DNA from: Raphanus sativus
Taxonomy: Eukaryota; Streptophyta; Magnoliopsida; Brassicales; Brassicaceae
Reading direction: 5' to 3'
Length of the DNA stretch: 64,000 nt
NCBI RefSeq assembly: GCF_000801105.2
Contig: NC_079517.1
Coordinates: 23,125,973 to 23,189,972 of the forward strand
Below are positions 45,006 through 56,299 of the stretch, in pieces; position 1 is the first letter of the stretch; every line of letters begins with the position of its first letter. The notes beneath the pieces were generated by a model, which had not been told where the DNA came from, made no database searches, and was given only the letters and a program-made list of their open reading frames with translations. Both the position numbers and the translations under genes were made by a program.

Positions 45006-46907
45006 ATGTTTGACGATTCTCCTAGCAAAACCCTAGAATCCCCCGTAGATAGTAGAGTTAGATCTGAAACCCTAGGCTCGATGAACTCTTCTTCTCTATC
45101 CCCCAAACTCGTAGCTGATGCGGAGGGTCCCCACCTCGACGACGCGGAGAACGTCTCCTCCGACGATGAAGCTGAAGGGTCTCTACTGGTAGGTCCGGTT
45201 TCTAGGATCGGAAAGAGAGACATCGATGAGTGGAGGAGGAAGTACGATCTTCCTCAAGATCTAGAGATTCGAATTCCGGGTCCTTCCGACAAAATTTCGG
45301 ATTCCAGAGTCGATGAGATCCCGATCTACGAGGCGTACTCCGAGGCGGGCTTTCGAGATCGCGTTCCTTCTCTGATCGCAAAACTCTCGGAGCACTTGGA
45401 CATCTCTCCGGGTCAGCTGACTTCTCCAGCCTGGAGGACCTTGATTGCGATCCAGAACCTCGGTGACTTGGAGCGCTTGGTGTTAGGAGTGAACGAGGTG
45501 CTCTACTCGTACTATGTTGCTGATCTGCCTGGATTAAAGGGGAAGTATTAGCTCCACCCTCGTAGTAGCCAAGCTTTGGTTCGAGAGATCGAGAAAGGCG
45601 CAAGGAAGCGTCATCCAGTCTTTAGTAATAAATGGGCAGAGAAATTCACCTTCGTAACCCTCCCTGGATTTTCTCCTATTTGGCATGTAGTGGGTAGGTT
45701 GCTATTCTTCTCAATAGTCTTTGATTGCGATATTAACTTGACTATGTTTTTTCTGATTGCAGAGGTGTCTCGCAAATCCATGCCAGAAGGGAAGGAAGTT
45801 GCTGATCAGGTCCTCGATCTTCCTCCGTCACGTCGTCAAGCCTCCTTTCTCACCAGCAAAGAAGTCTTAAGGCAGTGCAGCATCTGTGGTAAGCTTTTCA
45901 CATCATATCTTTTCTTGCGAGCTGGTTTATTTACTGCTTTCGTCCTTTTCAGGTAACATGTCGGGATCCACAGGAGAAAAAGCTATGGAGGCGTTCATGC
46001 AAGCCGCGGGGAAGCTCTCAGCCAAGAATCCTGCTGCTAAGGCCACTACCTCGGGTGATGATGATGTTCTCTTCCTCAAGAGTACCAAGCGCAAGGGACC
46101 TACCAGCTCAGGCCCCTCTGCCTCAAGGAGGAGAACTCGGGCCTCGGGATCGACTCAGAAGTCATCGACTCCAGAGCCCTCTCTTCAGCCTTGTGTGGAC
46201 CTAGCCAAGGTGGTGGCTAGTCTCTCTTCCCCAATGTTCCCTGAGAGCGCCTGTTTCTCCTTTCTGGGGACCTCCCGAAGGCCTTTGGGAGCGTTTAGTT
46301 TGATCTCCTCCAGGTCGGACTTAGCGCCTTTCCTTTTCACCTTTGTTATACGGATTGGTGATCATTGTGGTTTGATTTGCAGGCTATGTCTCAGATTCAC
46401 CATCTTGAGGATATGGTGAACGAGCAATCATCCAAGAAAGAGCTGGAGAGCTTGAATGCTCAGCTTAAGGAGGAGAAGAACAAGGTCCTGGCTCAGGGGA
46501 AGGAGATCAAATCCCTTCATCTTTAGCTGAAGAACTCGAAGGAGGTTGAGGCTGCTACTGCTGCGGAGAACACCGCTTTGACGCGCCAATTGGAGGAGAC
46601 CCAGGAGGAGCTATGCGGGCTGAAGCTGGAGAAGGAGTCCTTTGAAGAAGAGAGGATGATGGCTGTGAGTGGAGCCAAGGTGACTGCTCGCTGGGAGCTG
46701 ATGAGGGAATGGCTTAAGGAGCAGACCGATAAGTGGGAGTTGGCCGTGGAATTCCAGCGATACAAGCTGGTGAAGGAGTCCGAGGCTAAGCTGCAGGGAT
46801 TGCCTCCTCCATCGTTTGATGATGAGCCGCCTCTCCCCAAAGCCGGCGCTGCCAAGGAGACTTCCCCTACTCCATCTGAGGGCGCGGCTACTTCTCCAAC
46901 CGCCTGA
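45006..46907 (+). pseudogene. Antisense gene of element A (spliced, best preserved copy)
   Basis: The ATG at 45,006 opens MFDDSPSKTLESPVDSR. Exon 1 runs to about 45,690 with one TAG at 45,549. Exon 2 is 45,763-45,888 (EVSRKSMPEGKEVADQV) with GT at 45,889. Exon 3 is 45,953-46,313 (MSGSTGEKAMEAFMQAAGK). Exon 4 is 46,383-46,907, a coiled coil, with a TAG near 46,525. The three introns have GT and AG ends and sit at the same places as in element E, so splicing was ancestral. The middle of exon 1 (DISPGQLTSPAWRTLIAI) is the most conserved part. There is no enzymatic motif; its role in the element is unknown. Two stops make this copy non-functional. Confidence 0.7.
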
Positions 46908-47278
46908 TCTCCCTATCTCTTGAACTCTTGATCTTATAAGCCCTTATGGTTTTTGTTGTTGTTTTCACCCTTCGGGGTTTTGCTTTTTAGACCTCAGGCC
47001 TTCGTGCCTTAAAACTTTTTAAGTACTGGCCCTTGAGGGCCTTAGACTTTTATTGATTTTCTTTTCACCTTTTGTCTTGAGTAGCGTAGAGTTGTCTTGC
47101 TTGCGTTTCTAAGATAGGGGAATTCCCTTTCACGGGTTATGGGCCGAAGGCCAACCATAACCTTAATCAGATTATGCAAAAATCTTAGGGGCTGATGACA
47201 ATTCTACCCTTGGGATCGCACCACTTCGGATTTCAGGGGAATCAGGGCCTGAGTCCTGTTACCGTATTGATAGCCTAG
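46908..47278. other. Non-coding region of element A beside the F insertion
   Basis: It matches 18,542-18,850 of element E (GGGCCGAAGGCC, CCTTCGGGGTTTTGC). It has no ORF. It stops at the CTAGG target of Athila element F. Confidence 0.65.
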
Positions 47279-48612
47279 TGATATACCATGGATTTCACCC
47301 ATTTTCTACCATGGTATACTAGTATTTTATTATATATCTAATGTGTTTTCTAGCCTGTTAGGTATGTTTTCAGGTTCAGGAGCGTTTCACGATAAAGTGA
47401 TATTTTTGGAGCATTTTGGAGTACAAGAGATAATACACCCGAGTTGACCATTCAAGATCAAGTCGGAAGTCAACATTGCGATAAGAATCGATCGATACTC
47501 ATCCTGAGTTGTCGAACGATGTAGCTGAGAAGATCCGCGTACTAGAAGATTATAATCGATCGATACACATCTAGTGTTGTCGATCGATATCGAGGACGGA
47601 ATGGTTTAGCCGACTACTTCACCAAGACTTCACCAAATTACGAGATTGCCCCTAACAAGTTTTTAACCTAATGGAAATGCTTAAATATTCCTGCTAAGTG
47701 TTTTTGACGGCAAGCTTTGAAGAGTCTAAGAAACACAAGTCTTGAGAGGCAAAACAGAGAGTGTGAGAGAGAGACTAGAGTTTTACATGTTTTGAGAGAT
47801 TGGAGAGATTTGTGAACTCCATTTGTTATTCTACTCTTTATCTATCTATCTATTGTTATGAATTTCTTAGATATGTCTGAGTAGTCTACTTGTTAGATCT
47901 AAGGTTTAAATAGGTTTGTGGGATTAGCCCCAAACTATAATTGCTAAGTTGTGATATTCATCAAATAGATTGCACCCTAAAATTGTTCTAGAGTAGCTAA
48001 CTAGAATATAGATCACTAGGATCTTTGATATCTTGAATTATCTGTTTGAACTAGTATCTTCTTGGAGAAGAGCTAACCGTCCTCCTTGAGATCTAGTGTT
48101 CATTATCGGCTCGCTCCTAGGCATATCTAGAAGCCGTCGATCGATATCCCGACAGGTGAATTGATCGCCGAGCGAAAGGTGTATCGCTCGATATCTCTAA
48201 AGGATATCGATCGATTCTTTTTCTGTGTCAACATACGACAGTTGAGGCCAGAGATCTAGATTATTTAACCAGTGAGACATCACTGAGAGTTAAGCGGCTG
48301 AGTTCTATAGTATCATGCAAGCAACTTGTCAAGCATTTATAGATATTATAATCTCCATTCCTGAATAAAAGTTCTAAGTGTAGCACTCTTCATTTCATTT
48401 GAACACCCCATCATATTGTTACTTAGAGCAACTACCTTACTCATTTTAGGAATTGTTATTTACATTTTCATCATTAAAACCAACTTCACCTAGGATTGAT
48501 TAATTGATTAGATTTAATTGGTTCCCTAGCTTCTCGTGATTTGATCCCTAAGTACTACAGCTGTACCTCTTTTTGAGAGAGTAAGCTCTACTGAGTAATT
48601 TGAGCACTATCA
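47279..48612 (+). repeat. 5' LTR of Athila element F
   Basis: TGATATACCATGGATTTCAC to TTTGAGCACTATCA, 1,334 bp. It is the partner of 38,406-39,757. It contains several TCGATCGA motifs (near 47,488, 47,556, 47,580 and 48,137). Confidence 0.85.
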
Positions 48613-48635
48613 AATTTGGTGTCGTTGCTGGGGAG
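48613..48635 (+). other. Primer-binding site of Athila element F
   Basis: AATTTGGTGTCGTTGCTGGG lies directly after the LTR. Athila elements carry TTTGGCGCCGTTGCCGGGGA here, of which this is a mutated form. Confidence 0.7.
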
Positions 48636-48885
48636 CTTTGATCGCCATTCGATTAAATTTTATTAATCTTAGGTTTTTCTTTTCTTTACCCCCAGCAGTT
48701 CCAGAAGCAATAAGGGAAATCAACTACTATTCTCAGAAGATCCTGCACACTTGGAACGTTCAATCCGCAAAGATCTACGCTCCACATCGATCGACAGAAC
48801 CGCAGTACCGTCGACTGATATTCACGTTTAACCGTCGACCGACACTCAGACAGCACTGTCGAATGATACCGTTCGCCGATCCACA

Positions 48886-50065
48886 TTGTTCGATACTACT
48901 CACCGTACATCGAACGATACTAACTCGCGAGGCATGGTTGCGATTGTTATCCTCACGCAGGACGAGAATGGAAACATGTATGACCAAGATGGTCATCTGT
49001 GTAATGCAACAGGTCAGAAGCTAGATGCACAGGGAAACATAATCCCTGAGCCTGAAGCTGAGGCTACATGAGAAGCTCAAACACGATCGTTGGCAGACTA
49101 CAATCGTCCTGATGAGTACTACACCAACAGATCAGCTATTCGGCTTCCAGAGATTCAGAAGCCGAACTTCGAGCTTAAGCCTCAGTACTACTCTCTCGTG
49201 TCTCAGATACCTTACTCTGGGTTATCACACGAGCATCCTGTGGACCATCTGGAAAGGTTCGAGGACCTTATAGCACCTATTCGTATGGATGGAGTCCCTG
49301 AGGACTATCTACTCTGCAAGCTCTTCAAATACTCACTGATTGGAGAAGTTTCACACTGGCTCAAGCAGCTAGCTACAGGATCACTGACATCCTGGGCCAA
49401 CATCAAAAACGCCTTCCTGCGTAATTTCTTTGATGAGGCACGTGTTGAAGACTTAAGGAGCAAAATTTCCACTTTCGCGCAAAAGCCTGGTGAGACTTTT
49501 AAAGACGCGTGGATCAGATTTAAGTTTTTCCAGCGAGACTGTCCACACCATGGATTCAATGAAGTGCAGCTGCTAAGCACTTTCTACAGAGGTATCGCCT
49601 TGAGGTATCAGATGGCTCTTGATACTGTTAACGAGGGGAACTTCAACACCAGGAATCCAATAGAGGCTGTGAGACTTATTGAGAACCTAGCCAACAGCAG
49701 CAGAACCAAGAACACTGACTCTGACAAGAAGAAATCGGTTGCAGCCATCGGGGAGACCCAGATGAATGAAATCAGAGCCAAGATAGATGCTTTGCATGCA
49801 TTTCTGGGGCAACCAGTCTACTCAGCTGAAGAAGAAGAGGCTAGAGGAGATGATACAGAGGAAGATGTGAACTACATTGGAGGTACTGAATTTCAGAGAT
49901 ATGGAAACTAGAGTGGAAACAGAAATTTTTTTGGCAGTGGTCAGAAGAGTAACTGCAACCAGAGTTCACAGTATCAGAAACCCTTCACCAACACCAGGAA
50001 CTACGACAACTCAGCTTACCAAAACCCACCACCACCCACCCAGGAGAATAAGTTTGATGCCATGA
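48886..50065 (+). pseudogene. gag of Athila element F, first part
   Basis: A single frame from the ATG at 48,886 passes a TGA at 49,069. It then gives the typical Athila gag: RLPEIQKPNFELKPQYYSL, PVDHLERFEDL, EVSHWLKQLATGSLTSW, IKNAFLRNFFDEAR, KPGETFKDAWIRFKFFQRDC and NPIEAVRLIENLANSS. A TAG at about 49,909 interrupts it before an Asn/Gln-rich stretch. Gag forms the particle that holds the RNA. The frame breaks off at ENKFDAMI (50,066), where filler and an inverted piece of the element begin. It resumes at 53,807. Confidence 0.85.
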
Positions 50066-50507
50066 TATATCCAAATCCTTGAGTACCATTACAGTCAAAT
50101 ATAAATCCCCGATTACTAGTAATGGTACTCAAGGATTTGTGTTGGCGAAGGAACTCCAAAAGATTGTCAATCTCAGGATCCTGATTTATATCCCCGATTA
50201 CAGTCAAATAATCCTTGATTATTTAGAGTACCTTTCAGACCCAAAATAAAAACAATAAAAAAACACATATTAGTAGACTCCCCTACAGACTTAAATTACA
50301 CTGTCCCAGTGTAACACAGCCGGAGTGAGGTAAATAAATAAATAATAATAACTGAATATAACAAGATAGAACGACTAAACCTGACCGCGATGGTATCGAT
50401 CGATACGTAAAAATATACGTCGATCGTTAGTGATGGTCGTGTTGTGTCGAGCGATGTGAATGGAATGTGTCGATGTGAATTGATCGTTAGTGATGGTCGT
50501 GTTATAG
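50066..50507. other. Junction J2, patchwork filler and Athila non-coding DNA
   Basis: ATATATCCAAATCCTTGAGT is followed by GATTACTAGTAATGGTACTC, then about 60 bases identical to the DUF1985 gene at 43,105 (TTGGCGAAGGAACTCCAAAA onwards), then CCCCGATTACAGTCAAATAA. From about 50,270 the sequence is Athila-like non-coding DNA with TCGATCGA motifs, continuing the inverted segment. Confidence 0.7.
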
Positions 50508-53485
50508 TCATTTAGCTTGACTGTAGTGGGTGTGTGACTCAGGGGATGCAGAACTGCTGCTTATCGGACAACAAGCATAAATTTCGTGTCTCCTACTATT
50601 AAACCATGTGGCAATGAAGCTTCTTGTGGCATCATCACTTCTTAATTGTTTCTTATCTATTTTGAGGACTGTATCTGTGAGCTTCCTCAGAGTATTCTCA
50701 ATATATTCGATGTTGCCAACCTTCCTGTCGATGGTGCTGTAGGTGTATTCTGACAACTCCCTCAGCTCATTCTGTGTTGCATCGATCTTGTCATGAATCA
50801 GCTGATCTCGGTCTGCCAAGGACTCGGTGTCGATCAATGCTACAACTTGTGCGTCGGTCGTTTCGCTGGGGGTTCTGTCGGTCGATCCAGTGTAAACTGT
50901 GTCGATCGATTCTGAAGGTTGTCCTTGGTACTGCAGATCACGTATCTCGTTCTTCAGCTGTCGAGTAGTCTCCATAAGCTGTTTACTCGTTCGTTGACAG
51001 TGGCGTCAATGTCATCACTTCTTCCATTGATTCTGTATTCCATAGAATTCATAGCTTCGTATAGCTCATGTTTGATCTGATCAACTTTTGCTGCTGTGCA
51101 TGCTCTCTTCGCTGGTGGTGGCTCGATGTCAATCGATATGGGTCTAGGGCTGTCGATCGATGTCGCGTTTCTGTCACGAAGACCAATATGATCTTGAACT
51201 ATGCCAATTTCTTGTTGCAACTCGTTCAACTTTTGTGATAGTGTATCCATGTATCGCATGATAGGTGAACTGAAGTGATCGTGCTTTTCCTCGTATGATT
51301 TCATCCTATTCTCCAGTGCTGCGAACCTTGTGTCGATCGATGATGAAGAGTTTGTGTCGATCAACGGGAAAGTAGCATTCTGAGCTTGACCTTTCTCGCG
51401 AATTGATGCTAACTCTTTCTGTAGAAGATCAATCCTCTTGCTTAACCATTCGACATTGTTGTTGAAAGGGCTGTAGACGTCTCCAATCCGTGTATTGATG
51501 TAAGAAATCTCCCATTCATCTCCCTTAGGTGATGAACATGCTGGTCGGTTCTTGGATGTAGTCTTGCCGATGTCGATCGATGGTACAGGTGCTGTGTCGA
51601 TCGATACAGGTGGCGTAGCTTCCTTTTCAAGCATGGTTATAATGTTCCCAATCTCCATTCTTAGCGCTGCCATGTCACTTTGGAAATCTTTATAGCTGAT
51701 ATCCAAAGGCTGTAAAGTATGTTCCACCAATGTACGAATGTCTGCCTCAAGGTGTGCCTGAGCTCTCCATACATCAGTCACCATATCATCTATCTCCTCT
51801 CTACTGTAGGGTACTGGTGGTGGTCTGTATGCATGGTAAGGGCGTGTGTGTTCTGGAAGGCGTAAGCAACCTTTGTGAAAAATATATGCTCTCTCTAGAA
51901 TTCTCCTTATGTGCTCCTTAGTAACAGAGATGATTTCACCATCAACTCCTCTAGCATGTCCAAACTCATCTCTGTGGACACCATATTCATCCTTTGAGTC
52001 CCATTTGAATCTTCTGGATCCATCGGTATTAAAAGCACGTCGTCCAAACTCCAAACGTCTGTCGGGCGATCTGACTCTTGCGCTGTTGATCGATCTGGGA
52101 TACCGGCCGTCGATCGATGGTGATGAATCGATATCGATCGATGGTGAACTCCTAGGTTGACCGAAACTTTGAGGAACTGTATCCTCTCTCATGGTGACGT
52201 GGCGGGTGTCTTGGACGTGAGCTAGGATGTCTGGATGGCCATGTTGCTGTGTGAATAGGTTTTCTGGTGCATTGGCAACTTGGAGGATGTCTGCTATGTC
52301 TTCTCTGGTTATGTGCAGAACTCTTCCATCCATTGCTCTTGCAAAACCATATGTGTCCCAGAAAATTCCAAATTCATCAGGTGTTAGTAAAACATTCCTG
52401 ATATCGTATGGATCATGAAATCGAGATTGAGCTCTGGTTAGGGCATCGATCGATGGTGCATTGGTGGTGGTGATCGATGGTGATCGTCTAGCTGCAAGGT
52501 TGGATCGATTGTTCTTGGTGTTGCAGTCCGCCATGGTTAAGTTGCTAATTGCTGGAAGCTGCTGGGTATAAGTTGCTGAGGTTTGAATTTTCGTGGCTGG
52601 TGTTGTCAACCTTATATACCCATGTGTTGTCCTAATCGGTGAAATTCCGATTTTGTCCTTTAAGTCGTCTGGGTCAATATCGATCGATGTGATGCTGGCG
52701 ATGTCGATCGATGAACGATGTCGTTTTGCTGGAAGAAGTAGATAATCGATCGATGGTGGACGCTGGATGTCGATCGATTTGGGGAAACGATTTGCAAATC
52801 TATCATTCTCCATGTAGTTTTCCCAAGCTCTTTCTTCCCAATAATATTCATCATGTTCTTCAATGTGGTTTCCACTGTGGGAAGATCTGGCTGTATCTAC
52901 TGCAAAACTTTCATGAAATCCGCTATCTGCCCAACTTCTTACTGAGTAATCATCTTCGTTTCTGTTGGGTGGGATGGCGAAATTAGGGTAGCAATGATCT
53001 GGTAGATCGAGTTCATCATCTGGTGGGCCTCTGTCGATCGATAATCCATGGTTGGTGTCGATCTCTTCTGAATCGATGGTGTCGATCGATGATGTTGAGG
53101 TGCTGTCGATCGATCCCGAGTACTCCGTCTCATACTCGACTTCACAATGACAAACTGTTATGATACCAAGATCATCTTCTTTTACCACGGTTTTGGCTGG
53201 TGGTTTGCCAAGTTTGACAGGGTCGTAGTGGATATCTGGATCTATCATAGTCAAGCACATCCTGTTGGTGTTCATGTCACATATAGCTCCTACTGTAGCC
53301 ATAAATGCTCTTCCAAGTAAGAGGGAAGAGTTCCAATTAAGCTTGATGTCTAGGACATGAAAATCCACAGGGACAATAGCATTACCAATCTGCACTTCCA
53401 GGTCTCTGATCAAGCCTCCAGAGTTTTTCTGAGTGTAGTCCACAAATGTGAAGATCTCTAGTGAAGGCTCTACTTTCAGACCCAT
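50508..53485 (-). pseudogene. Athila protease C-terminal half and long SID-rich ORF (displaced, inverted)
   Basis: The minus-strand frame begins GLKVEPSLEIFTFVDYT, which continues the protease that breaks off at 54,859, then VDFHVLDIKLNWNSSLLLGR. After the protease there is no reverse transcriptase. Instead there are about 900 codons of low-complexity sequence with more than fifteen SID or SIDI triplets encoded by TCGATCGAY. Between them are conserved blocks (DEFGIFWDTYGFARAMDG, EFGHARGVDGEIISVTKEH, ISYINTRIGDVYSPFNNN) and long helices. The frame changes once near 50,975 and goes on to 50,508. The same ORF occurs as a fragment at 37,031-37,650. It is a known kind of ORF in Athila elements of Brassicaceae; its function is unknown. 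Confidence 0.75.
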
Positions 53486-53806
53486 GATTGATTATTCGGG
53501 GATATAAATCAAGGCTTGTTGGCGATTATTTGACTGTAAAAACAATAAAAAAACACATAGAACGGTTTATATTTGGGTCAATCAGCCTATTATACCCAAA
53601 TAATCGGGGAGTATAAATCGGGGAGTAAGATTTATAGGGACCCATTATATTCAGGTTTAGACTGTAATGGTACCTTGAATACCATTACAGTCAAATAATC
53701 CTTGATTATTTGGGTCTGAAAGGTACAGTCAAATATTAAGTTTGATGCCATGATATATCCAAATCCTTGAGTACCATTACAGTCAAATATAAACCCACCA
53801 ATACTC
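53486..53806. other. Junction J3, patchwork filler
   Basis: AAGGCTTGTTGGCGATTATT (also in J1), AAAACAATAAAAAAACACAT (also in J2), ACCATTACAGTCAAATAATC (J1 and J2) and a second copy of AAGTTTGATGCCATGATATA with CCAAATCCTTGAGT from the end of the first gag part. It ends directly at the ATGATTGATAGAG where gag resumes. Confidence 0.7.
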
Positions 53807-54859
53807 ATGATTGATAGAGTTCTGGAAGGACAGCAGAAGCTTATAGTAGACTTCAATGGAAAGATTGACTCTGTCTTCAACAATCTGAACACAAGGATAT
53901 ACACCATTTGCACTCAGGTGAGGAAGCTTGAGACACAGATTGTCCAAACTGAAGACTCTATCAGGAGAATTGGAACTTCTAAGGTAGTAGGGGAAGGAAG
54001 CAGGAAACACCACGTGAATGCCATTATAGATGATGATTTCTGGCAAGTGGTGAAGCATGAGAAGCTACAAGAAGGAGACTTTGAAGTGGAAAGTTCACCA
54101 AGTTTCGGAGGATCACAATGGTGTCGATCGACACCAACTAGTCCACATCGATCGACACAAACGATGTCATTTCCAGATACGACTGCAGATTGCAACGCGG
54201 TTAGGATCTTGACACATGCTGAATTCACGGCTTCAAATCCTCACCCACCCAGCCCCACCTACGAAGATATTGACTGATGAGACGAGTCACTCATCGATCG
54301 ACAAAAAGAAGAGACACACATCGATCGACCATTTTCTCCACCTATCGATCAACACGCACCTCTCACATACCGAGTGCAACTACCATCGATTGACAGCAAC
54401 CGAATCAATGCACTCCGACCCACACCGAAACCACAAGCTAACCCTGCAGAGACTACTAGTAACCCTTCAAACACTACATCAGAGGGAACTGAAGGAAGAA
54501 GGTTAAGGAGTAGGAATGAGAAAACTCCTAAGAACCTTAAGAGGGAAGGTAATGAGAAGGAGATTGATGGTTTCACTAAGAGAGTTATCAGAATCCCACT
54601 AGAGAAACCCTTTGAGGAGGTTTACTTCACAAGTAGATTGTGGATGTTCTTCAGAGAAACAAGGGAGACTGAAAATGACATTAGAAGAAGGTTTGACAAT
54701 GTCAGAGAAGATATGAGGAAAATGATTACATTGAAGAAGAAGAGTGATCCTGGGAAGTTTGCAATACCCTGTGTAGTACAAGGGATTGAATTTCCTCATG
54801 CACTATGTGACACTGGTTCATCAGTCAACATCTTACCAAAGGTCATGGCAGACCATCTG
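53807..54859 (+). pseudogene. gag second part and protease N-terminal half of Athila element F
   Basis: MIDRVLEGQQKLIVDFNG continues the gag frame left at 50,066. Two adjacent TGA codons at 54,275-54,280 interrupt it, and the same frame goes on through TCGATCGAC-encoded SID repeats. A conserved block follows (PLEKPFEEVYFTSRLWMFF), then the retropepsin active site CDTGSSVNILPKVMADHL. After CATCTG at 54,859 the sequence leaves Athila and enters gene U. The rest of the protease is at 53,482 on the other strand. Confidence 0.8.
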
Positions 54860-56240
54860 AGCCTTCAAAGAAACATGATCAACGCTTGTTAACTCCAAAG
54901 GTTGAAGCGACTTCAGAGTCCAAAAAGGAACCAGATTATGAAAAGCCTATTTCAGTATCGTCAGATTCATTCAAACATCCTTGGACGGGAATGGAGAAAG
55001 CAAACAAATTTGAAACCACTTCATCTGCCTCAGTCACCATTATCTTGCCTTCTGAAGTCTTGGCGCGTCAAGTGAATGAGAGAAAAAAACAACGTTTGCA
55101 GTATCAGGCAAAAAATACCCCTCCTAGGTTTCAAAAATAATAGGATCCCTGTCTTGTCGCAGAACCTCAGAAGCCCATTGTTACTTGATACCCAAGTTAA
55201 GGGGGTATTAAACAGACATACGAAGATTTACACGTTAATGGAACGGGAGGTCGTAGTATATGGTCCAGCTGAAAATTCAGATCTTACAGAGCTAGTCACT
55301 TTTATGAGTATGAGGTAAGTATGAAGCCTCTATTTCAGATGTTCATATAGCACGCGGACTTTAATTCCCATTTTCACCTGCAGTGATTCCATTTATCCAT
55401 ATGGCTCGGAAAAAAGTGCCAGTAAGTTCTTCGACTTATTTCTGAAGCCAAGGGAGTGGTTGAAAGACGATGTAAGAGATCTTACATTTGACACATACCT
55501 AGGTCTTTTTTTTGGTACTCATATATTTTCATTTCTTTTGTAGCACATGGACGCATCTTTGCAGTTGCATAGATTAAGATTTCATCAACAGCCAAGTATG
55601 TTCCCATCTCAAAGGATTGCTATTTTGGACGTAGCGTTCCAGATGCTGTGGGTACATAAGTACGATATTTGGAAAGCAAATGAATTGCTCCCTGGTGGGA
55701 GCTATCACTACTACTACGGACTTGCTCCAGAATATTGTCGAACAAAAATGTGGTGGGGGAAGATGTGGATACGCTCTTCTCCTGTCTTAATGTGTATAAT
55801 AACAGTCATTGGGTAGCCATGTTAGTTTTCATTCCAAATCGAACTGTCAAACTCTATGATAGTGGGAAACGTACGAGAGGAGATGTTGCGATAAAGAAAG
55901 AGGCAGAGCCGTTTGCCAACATGATTCCCTACGCATTATGGTTTTACGCAAAAGAAGAAGACAAACAATTAGTGGATCGTACTCAATTTACAATTGAATG
56001 TGTACGGTAGGGGGTTCCACGAGCAAGACCTCCATATGGGGACTGTGGAGTTTATGCTCTAAAATACCTTGAGTGTCTAATGCTGGGTGTTGATTTAGAT
56101 GCGGATCATCTTACGGATGACAAGATGGCCGAAGTGAGGATAAAACTCGCTGTGGAGATGTATTTAGCAACAACAAAAGCATGCGACAATATGTGGGATA
56201 CCACATTTCTAACAGATGTCATGGATGGTCGACTTAAGTA
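54860..56240 (+). pseudogene. ULP1-like cysteine peptidase half of gene U
   Basis: A linker exon (54,860-55,140, EPSKKHDQRLLTPK...) precedes further degenerate exons. From about 55,379 the peptidase domain is readable: FDLFLKPREWLKDD, an intron 55,471-55,543 (GTAAGA...TTTTGTAG), then HMDASLQLHRLRF. A frameshift near 55,735 leads to NNSHWVAMLV with the catalytic His, VKLYDSGKR with the Asp, and, after a TAG at 56,008, GDCGVYALKYLECLMLG with the catalytic Cys. ULP1 (C48) peptidases remove SUMO from proteins. DUF1985-ULP fusions of this type in Brassicaceae are carried by Mutator-like transposons (the Kaonashi group in Arabidopsis). All three catalytic residues are present, but the frame is broken at least twice and the gene is split in three. 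Confidence 0.75.
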
Positions 56241-56299
56241 GACAATCCGTGCAAATTATTTTGTGAAGGTAAACTGACAAGGAAACACATGTTTATCAG

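Larger units (their letters stand above)
44107..47278 (-). mobile_element. Element A, right part, inverted (3' LTR to CTAGG target)
   Basis: Relative to the left part of A this segment is reversed: the 3' LTR (44,107-44,544), polypurine side, antisense gene and non-coding region end at 47,271-47,278 in TAGCCTAG. The complement of the last five bases is CTAGG, the same target as at 38,401-38,405 on the far side of Athila element F. The GGAAC next to the LTR is the complement of the GTTCC at 9029. Both duplications pair up only if this segment is turned round. Confidence 0.85.

Noticed and set aside
44107..46907. Independent solo fragment of a third Tat element
   Set aside because: Its LTR matches the 5' LTR of A better than E, and both target duplications (GTTCC, CTAGG) pair with those of A.
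47279..48612. Separate second Athila insertion
   Set aside because: The complementary CTAGG targets and the matching LTR at 38,406 show that both LTRs belong to one insertion whose parts were rearranged.
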